DNA of 64,000 nt from Desertivirga arenae (GTDB taxonomy: Bacteria; Bacteroidota; Bacteroidia; Sphingobacteriales; Sphingobacteriaceae). Positions within the stretch are counted from its first letter, which is position 1. Every line of letters begins with the position of its first letter. This document shows, one piece after another, positions 34,470-43,749 of this stretch. The translations under genes and the position numbers were made by a program. A model generated the notes under the pieces. The model had not been told where the DNA came from. It saw only the letters and a list, made by a program, of their open reading frames with translations, and did no database searches. The DNA lies in the NCBI RefSeq assembly GCF_017355785.1, contig NZ_JAFEWE010000004.1, forward strand, positions 186,001 to 250,000, in the 5' to 3' direction.

Positions 34470-35051
34470 ATGAATGGTCTATCGCAACAAAATTTAACTG
34501 TAAATCGCTGCTCCTGGTGTGGAACAGATCCCTTGTATGTCAAATATCATGATGAAGAATGGGGGAAGGAAGTTCATGATGATAGAGTGCTTTTTGAGTT
34601 TCTCATACTTGAATCTGCGCAAGCAGGCTTAAGTTGGATTACAATTCTTCGCCGTCGCGAGGGTTATCGAAAAGCATTTGCGGGTTTTGATCCTGAAAAA
34701 GTCTCTAGGTTTACTGAGGAAGACGTTGAGCGACTAATGCAAGATACTGGAATAATCAGAAACCGACTCAAGATTATTGCTGCTATAAATGCTGCAAGGC
34801 TATTTTTAATTGTACAAAAAGAATTTGGCTCATTTAGAGCATATATGTATTCTTTTATACCAGGTGGAACGCCTCTTATCAACAATCTCCAGGAACAGGG
34901 ATCCGTTCCTCCAAGAACAGAAATTTCAGATCAAATAGCCAAAGACATGAAAAAGCGAGGGTTCAAGTTTTTCGGGACTACCATCTGTTACGCCTACATG
35001 CAAGCCGTTGGAATGGTGAACGATCATATTTCTACCTGTTCCTTCAAGTAG
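34470..35051 (+). CDS. tag: DNA-3-methyladenine glycosylase I
   Basis: 193 residues. Removes 3-methyladenine in base excision repair. The N-terminal zinc-snap residues R-C-x-W-C (about 14-18) and H-D-E-E-W-G (about 28-33), L-E-x-x-Q-A-G-L-S-W and the R-N-R-L-K-I helix are diagnostic of Tag. An H-x-x-C pair near the end (D-H-I-S-T-C) completes the zinc site. With the alkyltransferase-like gene before and polA after, the strand carries three genes that together suit repair of alkylated DNA. Confidence 0.94.
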   Translation: MNGLSQQNLTVNRCSWCGTDPLYVKYHDEEWGKEVHDDRVLFEFLILESAQAGLSWITILRRREGYRKAFAGFDPEKVSRFTEEDVERLMQDTGIIRNRLKIIAAINAARLFLIVQKEFGSFRAYMYSFIPGGTPLINNLQEQGSVPPRTEISDQIAKDMKKRGFKFFGTTICYAYMQAVGMVNDHISTCSFK

Positions 35052-35109
35052 TAAATACATTTTTCTCTTCGTCCTCGTTTCCTTAAAGATGTTATTAACT
35101 TTGACATCG

Positions 35110-35193
35110 GTGAAATCACCCCGTGAGTTGTAATTACAGGAATATCTGTGTAATCGCGACGTCTGGTATAATCACATTAAAATCCGTGTAATC
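35110..35193 (+). repeat. Degenerate GTGTAATC repeat array upstream of polA
   Basis: Five degenerate copies related to GTGTAATCA at 35110 (GTGAAATC), 35128 (TTGTAATT), 35148 (GTGTAATC), 35166 (GTATAATC) and 35186 (GTGTAATC), period 18-20 bases. The last copy ends 11 bases before the GTG start of polA. The same element precedes the tyrosine phosphatase gene (47201-47267). It is interspersed repeat DNA of unknown nature and occupies the likely leader of polA. Confidence 0.65.
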
Positions 35194-35204
35194 AAGAAAT
35201 TATA

Positions 35205-38012
35205 GTGGAATCAACAAAGAAAAAACTGTTTCTTCTCGATGGAATGGCGCTTATGTATAGAGCCCATTTCGCCTTAAGCAAAAATCCCAGGTTTACTTCT
35301 AATGGTTTAAATACATCCGCGGTGATGGGTTTTACCAATACATTGCTTGAAATATTAAAGAAGGAAAGACCAACGCATTTGGCAGTAGTATTTGATACGG
35401 ATGCACCGACAGAGCGGCATACTGATTTTACCGAATATAAAGCACATCGGGAAGCAATGCCGGAAGATCTTGCTGCGGCTATGCCCTATGTGATTAAAGT
35501 GATAGAAGGTTTCAATATCCCGGTAATAACATCTGATGGCTATGAAGCTGATGATATTATCGGAACCTTGGCAAAGAAAGCAGAACAGGTTGGTTTTACC
35601 GTTTTTTGCATGACTCCCGACAAAGATTTCGCCCAGCTTGTTTCTGAAAATATCTTCATTTATAAACCGGCAAGGATGGGAAACGATATGGAAATCCTGG
35701 GTGTTCCGGAAGTTCTTGCAAAATGGGAAATCGAACGTGTTGACCAGGTTATTGATATCTTAGGATTATGGGGTGATGCGGTAGATAACATACCCGGAAT
35801 ACCAGGTATTGGGGAAAAGACAGCTAAGGCTCTCATAAAACAATACGGTAGTGTAGAGAACATCATTGCTAATAGCCATGAACTGAAGGGGAAGATGAAA
35901 GAGAACGTCGAGAAGTTTGCGGAACAGGGCTTGATCTCTAAAAAGCTCGCTACCATACTTCTTGATGCTCCGGTTGAACTGGATGAAGAATCCTTACAAG
36001 TAGATCCCCCAAGTCGGGAAAAGCTGGAGCCGCTCTTTGCTGAGCTGGAATTTAGAACAATAGGTAAGCGGGTGTTCGGGGAAGAATACAATGTTGGCGA
36101 AGTTAAAACAGTTAGTTACGGACAGCAAACCGATCTTTTTGGACAAACAGTTGAAAGAATAGAGGTTAAAACAGAAGTTATTATAGAGCCTGTTGTTCCC
36201 TCTAAAAACATTCATAACACTTCGCATGAGTACCATTTAGCAGATACTAAGGAAAAAAGAGCGGCATTAATAAAATTGCTGGAACAGCAAAAGGCTTTTT
36301 GTTTCGATACTGAGACTACTTGTATGGATGCCAATGCTTGCGAATTGGTCGGGATGTCTTTCTCTATTAAGCCTGGTGAAGCTTATTATGTTCCTATGCC
36401 TATTGAACAGGAGGAATGTTGCCTGATCGTTGACGAATTCAAACCCTTGCTTGAAAATCCTGAAATAAAGAAAATAGGGCAAAACCTTAAGTACGATATT
36501 TTGGTGCTTAACTGGTACAATATCACTGTTAGAGGGGAACTGTTTGATACGATGCTTGCTCACTATCTAATAGATCCTGATACCCGTCATAATATGGATA
36601 TTTTGGCCGAGAATTTCCTTGGATATACTCCTGTCTCTATCACCTCATTAATTGGCACAGGCAAAAAACAGGGTAATATGCGTGATGTAGAGTTGCAGAA
36701 GATAAAGGATTATGCAGCAGAAGATGCAGATATAACGCTGCAACTTCATAACGTCTTTCAGCCTGCATTGATCAAAGCTAAGGCCGATAAATTAGCTATG
36801 GATGTGGAAAATCCTTTAATTTACGTTTTGGCGGATATGGAAAGGGAGGGCGTTAGAATCGATAAAGAGGGCTTAAGGGAATATTCGCAACAACTGGAAA
36901 AAGAAGTCAAAGAGCTTGAACTTACTATTTACGAAAAGGCAGGGGTCCGTTTTAATATTGCTTCCCCTAAGCAGTTAGGAGAAGTGCTTTTTGAGAAGCT
37001 GCAGTTGGATCCAAAGGCTAAGAAGACGAAAACCGGACAGTACCAGACCGGGGAGGATATATTAACCGCGCTCGCTAGCAAAAGTGATATTGCTAAAGAT
37101 ATTCTTGATTTCCGTCAGATGCAGAAACTAAAATCCACTTATGTAGATGCTTTGCCTCTGATGATCAACTCGAAAACTGGTCGTGTGCATACTTCCTATA
37201 ATCAGGCTGTTGCTGCTACCGGAAGACTAAGCTCAAACAATCCAAACCTTCAAAATATTCCTATTCGTACAGAGAGGGGAAGAGAAGTTAGGCGCGCATT
37301 TATCCCTAGAGATGAAGATCATGTGTTGTTGTCTGCTGATTATTCTCAGATAGAATTAAGATTGATTGCTCAAATAAGCCGGGATGAGGCCATGTTGGAT
37401 GCTTTTCAAAAGGGACTTGATATCCACACAGCAACAGCTGCTAAGGTGTACGGAAAAGCCTTGGATGAAGTTGATTCCACTATGCGAAGAAATGCAAAAG
37501 CAGTAAACTTTGGAATTATTTATGGCCAGTCTGCTTTTGGCTTATCCCAAAATCTTGGAATTTCACGTAAAGAAGCAGCTGAAATTATTGAAGAGTATTT
37601 TAAGCAATACTCGGGTATTAAGGCTTATATGAGTGACACCATGAACTTTGCACGGGAGAATGGTTACGTACAAACACTGATGGGACGAAGAAGATACCTG
37701 CGCGATATCAACTCTGCAAATGCAACGGTCAGAGGTTTCGCCGAGCGAAATGCTATTAACGCACCGATCCAGGGCTCTGCTGCTGATATGATTAAAATAG
37801 CAATGATCAATATTCACAGGGATTTTCAGGATCAGAAGCTGCAGTCTAAGATGACGATGCAGGTACATGATGAATTGGTGTTTGATGTAATTAAACCTGA
37901 GGTTAGCCAGGTAAAAGAAATAATAGAAAATAGGATGAAGACAGCGATCAAGACTGATGTCCCAATCGTTGTAGAGATTGGGGAAGGTTTTAACTGGCTG
38001 GAGGCCCATTAA
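35205..38012 (+). CDS. polA: DNA polymerase I
   Basis: 935 residues from a GTG start (no ATG fits upstream). Repair and Okazaki-fragment polymerase. Order: 5'-3' exonuclease (1-290, D-G-M-A-L-M-Y-R, G-Y-E-A-D-D-I-I-G-T), 3'-5' exonuclease from about 350 with F-D-T-E-T-T intact, so proofreading residues are kept, and polymerase with motif A D-Y-S-Q-I-E-L-R, motif B R-R-x-A-K-A-V-N-F-G-I-I-Y-G and motif C V-H-D-E-L. It follows the alkylation repair genes on the same strand after a repeat-filled gap and ends in a terminator. Confidence 0.97.
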   Translation: MESTKKKLFLLDGMALMYRAHFALSKNPRFTSNGLNTSAVMGFTNTLLEILKKERPTHLAVVFDTDAPTERHTDFTEYKAHREAMPEDLAAAMPYVIKVIEGFNIPVITSDGYEADDIIGTLAKKAEQVGFTVFCMTPDKDFAQLVSENIFIYKPARMGNDMEILGVPEVLAKWEIERVDQVIDILGLWGDAVDNIPGIPGIGEKTAKALIKQYGSVENIIANSHELKGKMKENVEKFAEQGLISKKLATILLDAPVELDEESLQVDPPSREKLEPLFAELEFRTIGKRVFGEEYNVGEVKTVSYGQQTDLFGQTVERIEVKTEVIIEPVVPSKNIHNTSHEYHLADTKEKRAALIKLLEQQKAFCFDTETTCMDANACELVGMSFSIKPGEAYYVPMPIEQEECCLIVDEFKPLLENPEIKKIGQNLKYDILVLNWYNITVRGELFDTMLAHYLIDPDTRHNMDILAENFLGYTPVSITSLIGTGKKQGNMRDVELQKIKDYAAEDADITLQLHNVFQPALIKAKADKLAMDVENPLIYVLADMEREGVRIDKEGLREYSQQLEKEVKELELTIYEKAGVRFNIASPKQLGEVLFEKLQLDPKAKKTKTGQYQTGEDILTALASKSDIAKDILDFRQMQKLKSTYVDALPLMINSKTGRVHTSYNQAVAATGRLSSNNPNLQNIPIRTERGREVRRAFIPRDEDHVLLSADYSQIELRLIAQISRDEAMLDAFQKGLDIHTATAAKVYGKALDEVDSTMRRNAKAVNFGIIYGQSAFGLSQNLGISRKEAAEIIEEYFKQYSGIKAYMSDTMNFARENGYVQTLMGRRRYLRDINSANATVRGFAERNAINAPIQGSAADMIKIAMINIHRDFQDQKLQSKMTMQVHDELVFDVIKPEVSQVKEIIENRMKTAIKTDVPIVVEIGEGFNWLEAH

Positions 38013-38080
38013 TAATAAAGGAATTTTCAAATTATTAGCTTGTAAATGAGGGAGAAAGTTCTTTAGAAACAAAAAACGTA

Positions 38081-38109
38081 AAACCCGCCGAAAAAAGGCG
38101 GGTTTTTTT
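38081..38109 (+). terminator. Rho-independent terminator of polA
   Basis: AAACCCGCC / GGCGGGTTT (38081-38089 and 38097-38105) with a 7-base loop and a seven-T run. Confidence 0.9.
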
Positions 38110-38158
38110 GTTTTCCCGAAATATATTTTCTTAAATTTCAAACGAATAAAACGGCATT

Positions 38159-39577
38159 ATGAACGTAATACATCTAAGTGCAGAATGTTACCCTGTAGCG
38201 AAAGTCGGAGGATTAGGTGATGTGGTTAGCGCCCTTCCAAAATATCAACAACTGGCAGGAATTTATGCTAGTGTGGTGATGCCTTATTATGACAGGAAGT
38301 TTGTACAGGAGAACGAGTTTGATGTAATTCTTGAATCTGAATTTGTAATGGCAGGTATAACCTTGCCTTTTCAGGTCCTTAAAGAAAAAACAGACAAGCT
38401 CGGATTTGCACTTCACCTGATAAAGATCCCCGGACTTCTGGACCGGCCGGAAATATACTCTTACCCCGATGAAACAGAGCAATTTGTAGCATTCCAACTT
38501 GCGTTTCTCGAATGGCTGACTTACTTTTCTATCCGCCCTGATGTTATCCATTGTCATGATCACCATACGGGTCTGGTCCCTTTTCTGATCAAGCATTCTA
38601 CCCGCTATAATCAATTTGCTGACATTCCCACAGTATTGACTATACACAATGCGCAATATCAAGGTTGGATAGGCTGGGAGAAGTTCAATTACCTTCCAGA
38701 TGTGGAACCAGATAAGACAGGCTTGTTAGAGTGGAACGACTGTATTAACCCCTTAGCCACTGCTGTCAAAAATTGCTGGGCTTATACTGCTGTGTCTCCT
38801 ACTTATCTAAAAGAATTAACATGGAATTCGAACGGTCTTGAACCCTTATTTCAGGCAGAACAGGGAAAAGGTTTAGGCATTATAAATGGAATTGACACGG
38901 AGGTTTGGAATCCGGAGACCGATCCGATGATAAGAGTTAACTTCAGCGTCGAGACAGTAGCCACCCAAAAGAAGGAGAATAAGAAATTAATAACCGAGGA
39001 GTTCGGCTTAAAGGCGGATAAACCTCTTATTGCATTTATCGGTCGATTAGTAGGAGAGAAGGGTGCAGATCTGCTACCTAAGGCGATCACAGAGATCCTT
39101 ACTGCTTACAAGGATCAGGTTAATATATTAATTCTTGGATCAGGTGAACACCATATTGAGGATGAGCTTTCAGGTCTAAAGGATACCTTTTCTGGTCAAT
39201 ATAGTGTATTCATCGGTTATAATGAGGCTTTATCTCACCGAATCTATGCTGGTGCAGATTTCCTTGTGATGCCCTCCCGTGTTGAGCCATGTGGATTAAA
39301 CCAGCTTTACTCTTTACGCTATGGAACAATACCAATTGTGAGAAGCACGGGCGGATTAAAAGACACCGTGATTGATCATTCTCAGCCGGATGGTTATGGT
39401 ATTTGCTTTCTGAATGCCGATGTAGAAGATATTTATTCAGCTTTTTATCGCGCAATTGAATTATATCAAAACACAGAACGTGTGAATTTGTTACGTAAGC
39501 GTATGATGCAGTTAGACTATTCTTGGCATCAATCGGCAAGCCAATACATAGAACTTTACAATAGCCTTAAAAAATAA
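38159..39577 (+). CDS. glgA: Glycogen synthase (ADP-glucose)
   Basis: 472 residues, GT5 family. Extends alpha-1,4-glucan from ADP-glucose. N-terminal K-V-G-G-L-G-D-V-V (16-24) binds ADP-glucose; the GT-B C-terminal half has G-R-L-V-G-E-K-G-A-D and P-S-R-V-E-P-C-G-L-N-Q. GlgC follows 5 bases downstream, so ADP-glucose supply and polymerisation are cotranscribed. Branching enzyme and phosphorylase are not in this window. Confidence 0.95.
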   Translation: MNVIHLSAECYPVAKVGGLGDVVSALPKYQQLAGIYASVVMPYYDRKFVQENEFDVILESEFVMAGITLPFQVLKEKTDKLGFALHLIKIPGLLDRPEIYSYPDETEQFVAFQLAFLEWLTYFSIRPDVIHCHDHHTGLVPFLIKHSTRYNQFADIPTVLTIHNAQYQGWIGWEKFNYLPDVEPDKTGLLEWNDCINPLATAVKNCWAYTAVSPTYLKELTWNSNGLEPLFQAEQGKGLGIINGIDTEVWNPETDPMIRVNFSVETVATQKKENKKLITEEFGLKADKPLIAFIGRLVGEKGADLLPKAITEILTAYKDQVNILILGSGEHHIEDELSGLKDTFSGQYSVFIGYNEALSHRIYAGADFLVMPSRVEPCGLNQLYSLRYGTIPIVRSTGGLKDTVIDHSQPDGYGICFLNADVEDIYSAFYRAIELYQNTERVNLLRKRMMQLDYSWHQSASQYIELYNSLKK

Positions 39578-39582
39578 CATAT

Positions 39583-40842
39583 ATGTCCAATGTAATCGCC
39601 GTAATTTTAGGTGGAGGGCAGGGAACACGCCTTTCTCCGCTTACTGCAACAAGATCCAAGCCAGCCGTGCCTATTGCAGGAAAATATCGCTTAGTTGATA
39701 TTCCGATCTCAAACTGTTTAAATTCGGGGATTGACAGAATTTTTGTATTAACTCAATTTAATTCTGCATCTCTCAATAAACACATCAAGAACACTTACCA
39801 TTTTAACGTATTTAGTACTGGCTTCGTTGACATTCTGGCTGCTGAACAAACTCCAACCAACGCTGGTTGGTTCCAGGGAACTGCAGATGCCGTTCGTCAA
39901 AGTTTGCATCACTTAACACCTTTCGAATTTGAGCACGTTCTGATCTTATCCGGCGATCAGCTTTATCAAATGGACTTCAATGATATGATCCAGAAGCACG
40001 TGGAAAGGGGTGCTGAAATATCTGTAGCAACCATCCCGGTAACTGCGGCAGATGTACCTGGATTCGGTATTATGAAAACCGATGAGAACGACAACATTAC
40101 CGCTTTTATAGAAAAACCTAAAACTGATTTCGAAGAATGGGCATCCGAGGTAAGTCCTGCTATGAAAGCACAAGGAAGGCTTTATCAGGCTTCCATGGGT
40201 ATTTACATCTTCAATCGGGATACTATCTATGATACACTTACCAATGATCCTCATACAGACTTCGGTAAGGAGATTATTCCTGAGGCAATAAAGAAGAGAA
40301 AAGTAACAAGTTATCAGTACGAAGGTTACTGGACTGACATTGGTACTATTCCGTCATTCTTTGAAGCCAATCTTGGACTTACAGACGATATCCCTTCCTT
40401 CAATATGTTTGATAGAAGAAGTATATTTTCTCGTCCCAGAATGCTTCCTCCATCCAAGATACAGGGGACGACACTTGAGAAAACAGTCATCGCTGACGGA
40501 TGTATTATACAGGCTAGCAGAATTGAGCGATCAGTGATCGGTATCAGAACCAGAATCGGGAAGGGTACTACTATAGAGTGCAGTTATATAATGGGAAGCG
40601 ATTATTACCAAACCCTCGAGCAACTAGAAGCGGCTAAGAATAACGGCGCGCCGATAATGGGAGTTGGAGAAAGATGTTATATCAAAAATGCTATCCTTGA
40701 CAAAAACTGTTACATTGGTAATGATGTAAGGATTAATGGTGGGGCTCATCTTAAGGATGGAGACTACGACAAATACACAGTAAGCGGCGGAATTGTCGTA
40801 GTCAAGAAATCGGCTGTATTACCAAACGGTACTGTTATCTAA
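39583..40842 (+). CDS. glgC: Glucose-1-phosphate adenylyltransferase
   Basis: 419 residues. Makes ADP-glucose from glucose-1-phosphate and ATP, the committed step of glycogen synthesis. N-terminal nucleotidyltransferase signature G-G-G-Q-G-T-R-L-S-P-L-T (10-21) followed by K-P-A-V-P and Y-R-L-V-D-I-P-I-S-N-C; the C-terminal left-handed beta helix (from about 300) is the usual regulatory domain. It pairs with glgA. The stop codon overlaps that of the convergent UPF0173 gene by 4 bases. Confidence 0.96.
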   Translation: MSNVIAVILGGGQGTRLSPLTATRSKPAVPIAGKYRLVDIPISNCLNSGIDRIFVLTQFNSASLNKHIKNTYHFNVFSTGFVDILAAEQTPTNAGWFQGTADAVRQSLHHLTPFEFEHVLILSGDQLYQMDFNDMIQKHVERGAEISVATIPVTAADVPGFGIMKTDENDNITAFIEKPKTDFEEWASEVSPAMKAQGRLYQASMGIYIFNRDTIYDTLTNDPHTDFGKEIIPEAIKKRKVTSYQYEGYWTDIGTIPSFFEANLGLTDDIPSFNMFDRRSIFSRPRMLPPSKIQGTTLEKTVIADGCIIQASRIERSVIGIRTRIGKGTTIECSYIMGSDYYQTLEQLEAAKNNGAPIMGVGERCYIKNAILDKNCYIGNDVRINGGAHLKDGDYDKYTVSGGIVVVKKSAVLPNGTVI

Positions 40843-41519
40843 AGAGATATTTCAGAACCAATATCTATAAGTTTTAGTTGAAGCCCGGCATTTGCAAATT
40901 TTGTCCGGGCTTCTTCTTTGTCTATCTTTATGTAACCAAATGTATCATAATGCATTCCAACAATTGTATCGCACTTAATAAATTTAGAGGCTACAATAGC
41001 ATCATCGATACCCATCGTAAAATTATCTCCTATTGGCAGGAATGCAGCGCTGAAGTTATACATGTCACCGAATAGCTTCATCTCCTGCATCAAGGCCGTA
41101 TCTCCAGAGTAATAAAACGTCTTTTCTTCGGTTTCGATAATGAATCCTGCTGCGGTACCACCATAGGTTCCGTCAGGCAAAGAGTTTGAGTGAGCTGCAA
41201 AAACCATTTTTACATTACCGAAATCAAATTTCCTTTGGCCCCCTAAATTCATTGGATGAACATTAGATACTCCCTTTGCATTCAGCCAAACCATTATCTC
41301 GTAGGAGCATATAACAAGCGCGCCCGTACGGGTAGCTATATCAACAAGGTCAGCTGTATGATCTGCGTGTCCGTGGGACACCAGAATAAAGTCTGCCTGT
41401 ATCGCATTAACATCAATATGTTTAGCAAGTTCGTTTGGTGTGATGAAAGGATCGATCAACACCTTTTTACCTGCTGTCTCGAATAGAAAGCAGGATTGTC
41501 CATAAAACGTAACCTTCAT
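40839..41519 (-). CDS. UPF0173 metal-dependent hydrolase (metallo-beta-lactamase fold)
   Basis: 226 residues. The MBL motif H-G-H-A-D-H (about 50-55) with later H and D residues (F-A-A-H-S, Y-S-G-D-T-A, G-M-H-Y-D) gives a dinuclear metal site. UPF0173 proteins are widespread hydrolases of unknown substrate. The gene is convergent with glgC and overlaps its stop. Its 3' coding part also contains a hairpin that can serve as the glgC terminator. Confidence 0.88.
   Translation of the reverse strand: MKVTFYGQSCFLFETAGKKVLIDPFITPNELAKHIDVNAIQADFILVSHGHADHTADLVDIATRTGALVICSYEIMVWLNAKGVSNVHPMNLGGQRKFDFGNVKMVFAAHSNSLPDGTYGGTAAGFIIETEEKTFYYSGDTALMQEMKLFGDMYNFSAAFLPIGDNFTMGIDDAIVASKFIKCDTIVGMHYDTFGYIKIDKEEARTKFANAGLQLKLIDIGSEISL
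40880..40920 (+). terminator. Possible glgC terminator inside the convergent hydrolase gene
   Basis: Perfect 9-bp GC-rich stem GAAGCCCGG / CCGGGCTTC (40880-40888 and 40905-40913) followed by TTCTTTG on the plus strand, 38 bases after the glgC stop and within the coding sequence of the opposing gene. Confidence 0.5.
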
Positions 41520-41530
41520 AAATCGTAGCG

Positions 41531-41836
41531 TTATCCTCCAAAAAGATTACCTAAATTTCCAAGCATATTTTGGCTTGCGGCTGCCATTTCAGATTGATGG
41601 ACGCTTTCTGCCTGAGCGAGTGCTTTATTAACGGCAACAACTAAAAGTTCTTCAAGTTCTTCTTTGTCTGCCTCTTTCAGGAAGTTTTCATCAATTGTAA
41701 TAGACGTAATGCTTTTATTGCCAGTCGATGTTACTTTTATTTTTCCGGCTTCGGCTTCTCCTGAAACTATAACAGTATCAAGTCTTTTTTTTATTTCCTC
41801 GGCCTGTTGCTGTACCTGGAGTAATTTGTCAAACAT
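41531..41836 (-). CDS. YbaB/EbfC family nucleoid-associated protein
   Basis: 101 residues, typical for the family. N-terminal helix (M-F-D-K-L-L-Q-V-Q-Q-Q-A-E-E-I-K), central strands, and the A-E-A-G-K-I-K-V-T-x-x-G motif, then a C-terminal helix and a G-N-L-G-N-L-F-G-G tail. Dimeric DNA-binding protein. In many bacteria it is next to dnaX and recR; here it lies 11 bases upstream of the UPF0173 gene instead. Confidence 0.9.
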   Translation of the reverse strand: MFDKLLQVQQQAEEIKKRLDTVIVSGEAEAGKIKVTSTGNKSITSITIDENFLKEADKEELEELLVVAVNKALAQAESVHQSEMAAASQNMLGNLGNLFGG

Positions 41837-41883
41837 ATCTGGTAAAGATTTTTGAATTCATAACAAGGGCTAAGCCTAAAAGT

Positions 41884-42264
41884 TTAGCGCGTACCACGGA
41901 GAATATCCGGCGAAAGGGGTTTTGAAATAAAACCGTGAACATATGCGTAAGATTGGGAACGCAGGATGTCTTTCTCGTCAACGGAAGAACTAACGATATA
42001 AATTTTTATGGTCTTTATTAAAGAAGTCCGGAACGTATCGAACTTTTCAAGGAAATCCCAGCCGTCAACAACCGGCATATTTAAATCAAGTAAGATTACA
42101 TCGGGTAAAGCCTCTGCATTTTGCACATTCTCCTGAAGAAACTCTAAGGCCTTTCCAGCTTCGGTATAGCTCTTAAATTCCTCATAGATCTGATGCTTCT
42201 GGATCATGATCTGAGCTATACGCTGGTGTATTGGGTCGTCATCAATTATAAAAACTTTGCTCAT
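41884..42264 (-). CDS. Single-domain response regulator
   Basis: 126 residues, receiver only. Acidic pocket D8-D9-D10, phospho-acceptor Asp60 in V-I-L-L-D-L-N-M-P, S-S-S in place of the usual T-S, and K in F-I-S-K-P. The nearest relatives are the two-step regulators that follow Bacteroidota kinases, but no kinase is adjacent. A 16-bp perfect palindrome lies 67 bases upstream of its start. Confidence 0.88.
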   Translation of the reverse strand: MSKVFIIDDDPIHQRIAQIMIQKHQIYEEFKSYTEAGKALEFLQENVQNAEALPDVILLDLNMPVVDGWDFLEKFDTFRTSLIKTIKIYIVSSSVDEKDILRSQSYAYVHGFISKPLSPDILRGTR

Positions 42265-42330
42265 TGCCGGTTGAAACCTTATTCCTTAGTGCGGTTCTAA
42301 AATATCTCTTTTATTTTACAATTACTAGCG

Positions 42331-42346
42331 CTCAATTATAATTGAG
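42331..42346. promoter_or_regulatory. 16-bp perfect palindrome upstream of the response regulator
   Basis: CTCAATTATAATTGAG, perfectly self-complementary, in the 200-base gap between a serine hydrolase and a receiver protein. Symmetry and size suit a dimeric regulator's operator; it has no T run and is weak as a terminator. No known operator matches it in my recollection. Confidence 0.4.
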
Positions 42347-42464
42347 TGTCTTGACAACAAAACTTGCTGTCGTTGGATTTGAAAAACTGACTATTTATTG
42401 CAGTTTGTATCATTGAGGGCAAAAATCAACAAAATGACTCAAAAAGAGTAACTATTTCTACACT

Positions 42465-43667
42465 TTAATCTTCAGAGGTTTCGCCTGCTCCTGTGTAAGC
42501 TGATTTTCGAACCACCGGCATTCCCACCAAATTAAAAAGCTCATCTAATTGTAAGAGACTTCCATTGGTTAAATTGCTTAACAAAACAATAGTTATGTCC
42601 GCTGTTAAATCTCTAAGGTAAATATGTCTAAAACCATGCCACCAGCCTGTATGATAAACCACCTTATGTCCGTCGCCCTCAAATATCCGCCAGCCATAAC
42701 CATAGTTAAAATGACCTTTTATCATAGGATTGTGTCCGGTATATGCTGAATCCTGCCATGCCTTACTTAAAAGACGCCCTTTTTTCAATGCATGGTCCAA
42801 CAGAAGAAGATCCTGAACGGTACTGTAAATACCTTTATCACCCACCGGGCCGTCAAGGAAGTTTTGTACAACGGAATATCTCCAGGTCCTGTCGTGTCCT
42901 ACAACATCCGTGGGGATCTTGTCGTAGGTTGCTTTCGATAGTACCGCAGTATTTTTCATACCGGCCGGATCAAACACATTCTCCTTCATGTACTCTGTAT
43001 AACTCTTGCCAGTCACTTTCTCAATAATTGCAGCCAGGACCATGAAATTAGAATTGTTATAATGAAATTTCCTATTCGGCTGCGTGTAAGGAGCTGGCTT
43101 TTTTTCTGCAATAATTTTCATCACATCTTGATTGGTGATGCCTTTGCTTTGGTTTTTGTGTTCCTTACGGAATATTCCATCTACGAAGTATACGTAGTTC
43201 ATCATTCCTGAACGGTGGCATAAAAGCATCCTTACCGTTATCCCTGTATACGGAAAATCGGGGAAGAAATCACGCACATCCTGATCAAGCTTAATCTTTC
43301 CCTGTTCAACCAGCTGCAGAACCGCGATGCCGGTCATAGGCTTGGTAACGGAAGCAAGTTCAAATCTTGAGCTGGTGGTCAGGCTGTCTTTATGCAGGTA
43401 GTCTGCCCATCCTATAGCGTTTTCGTATAAGATCTTTCCCTTTTTTGCAACAAGGACATTTCCGTTAAATCCTCTGGTTTTATGTAATTTCTGCATAAAC
43501 GCGTGGATACGGGTGTCGGCTTTCGCAGGATCATAAACTAAAAGTAAGCTGTCTGATTTGTCGTCCTCAGAGGTTCTGATCTTAGTGTTTTTTTGCTCAC
43601 GTGACGAACACGATGTTAAAAAAAATAATGCGAGAATGATTTGCGCTAGCGCTGGAAATTTAAACAT
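42465..43667 (-). CDS. Serine hydrolase lipoprotein (class C beta-lactamase/PBP4 fold)
   Basis: 400 residues. Lipobox ends at Cys20 (F-F-L-T-S-C), so membrane-anchored. Catalytic S106-V-T-K109 in the S-x-x-K motif, Y-N-N-S-N near residue 198 as the Y-x-N motif, and H-T-G-W-W near residue 345 in place of the K-T-G triad. The family covers esterases, D-aminopeptidases and carboxypeptidases as well as lactamases; sequence does not fix the substrate and antibiotic resistance should not be assumed. Confidence 0.87.
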   Translation of the reverse strand: MFKFPALAQIILALFFLTSCSSREQKNTKIRTSEDDKSDSLLLVYDPAKADTRIHAFMQKLHKTRGFNGNVLVAKKGKILYENAIGWADYLHKDSLTTSSRFELASVTKPMTGIAVLQLVEQGKIKLDQDVRDFFPDFPYTGITVRMLLCHRSGMMNYVYFVDGIFRKEHKNQSKGITNQDVMKIIAEKKPAPYTQPNRKFHYNNSNFMVLAAIIEKVTGKSYTEYMKENVFDPAGMKNTAVLSKATYDKIPTDVVGHDRTWRYSVVQNFLDGPVGDKGIYSTVQDLLLLDHALKKGRLLSKAWQDSAYTGHNPMIKGHFNYGYGWRIFEGDGHKVVYHTGWWHGFRHIYLRDLTADITIVLLSNLTNGSLLQLDELFNLVGMPVVRKSAYTGAGETSED

Positions 43668-43749
43668 ACACTTCTTGAAGTCCTTTTGCCGGACGAAAAT
43701 TAGAAAATATTACACGAAGAGGCCTTAAAGAGTTTTAAACAATAAAACT

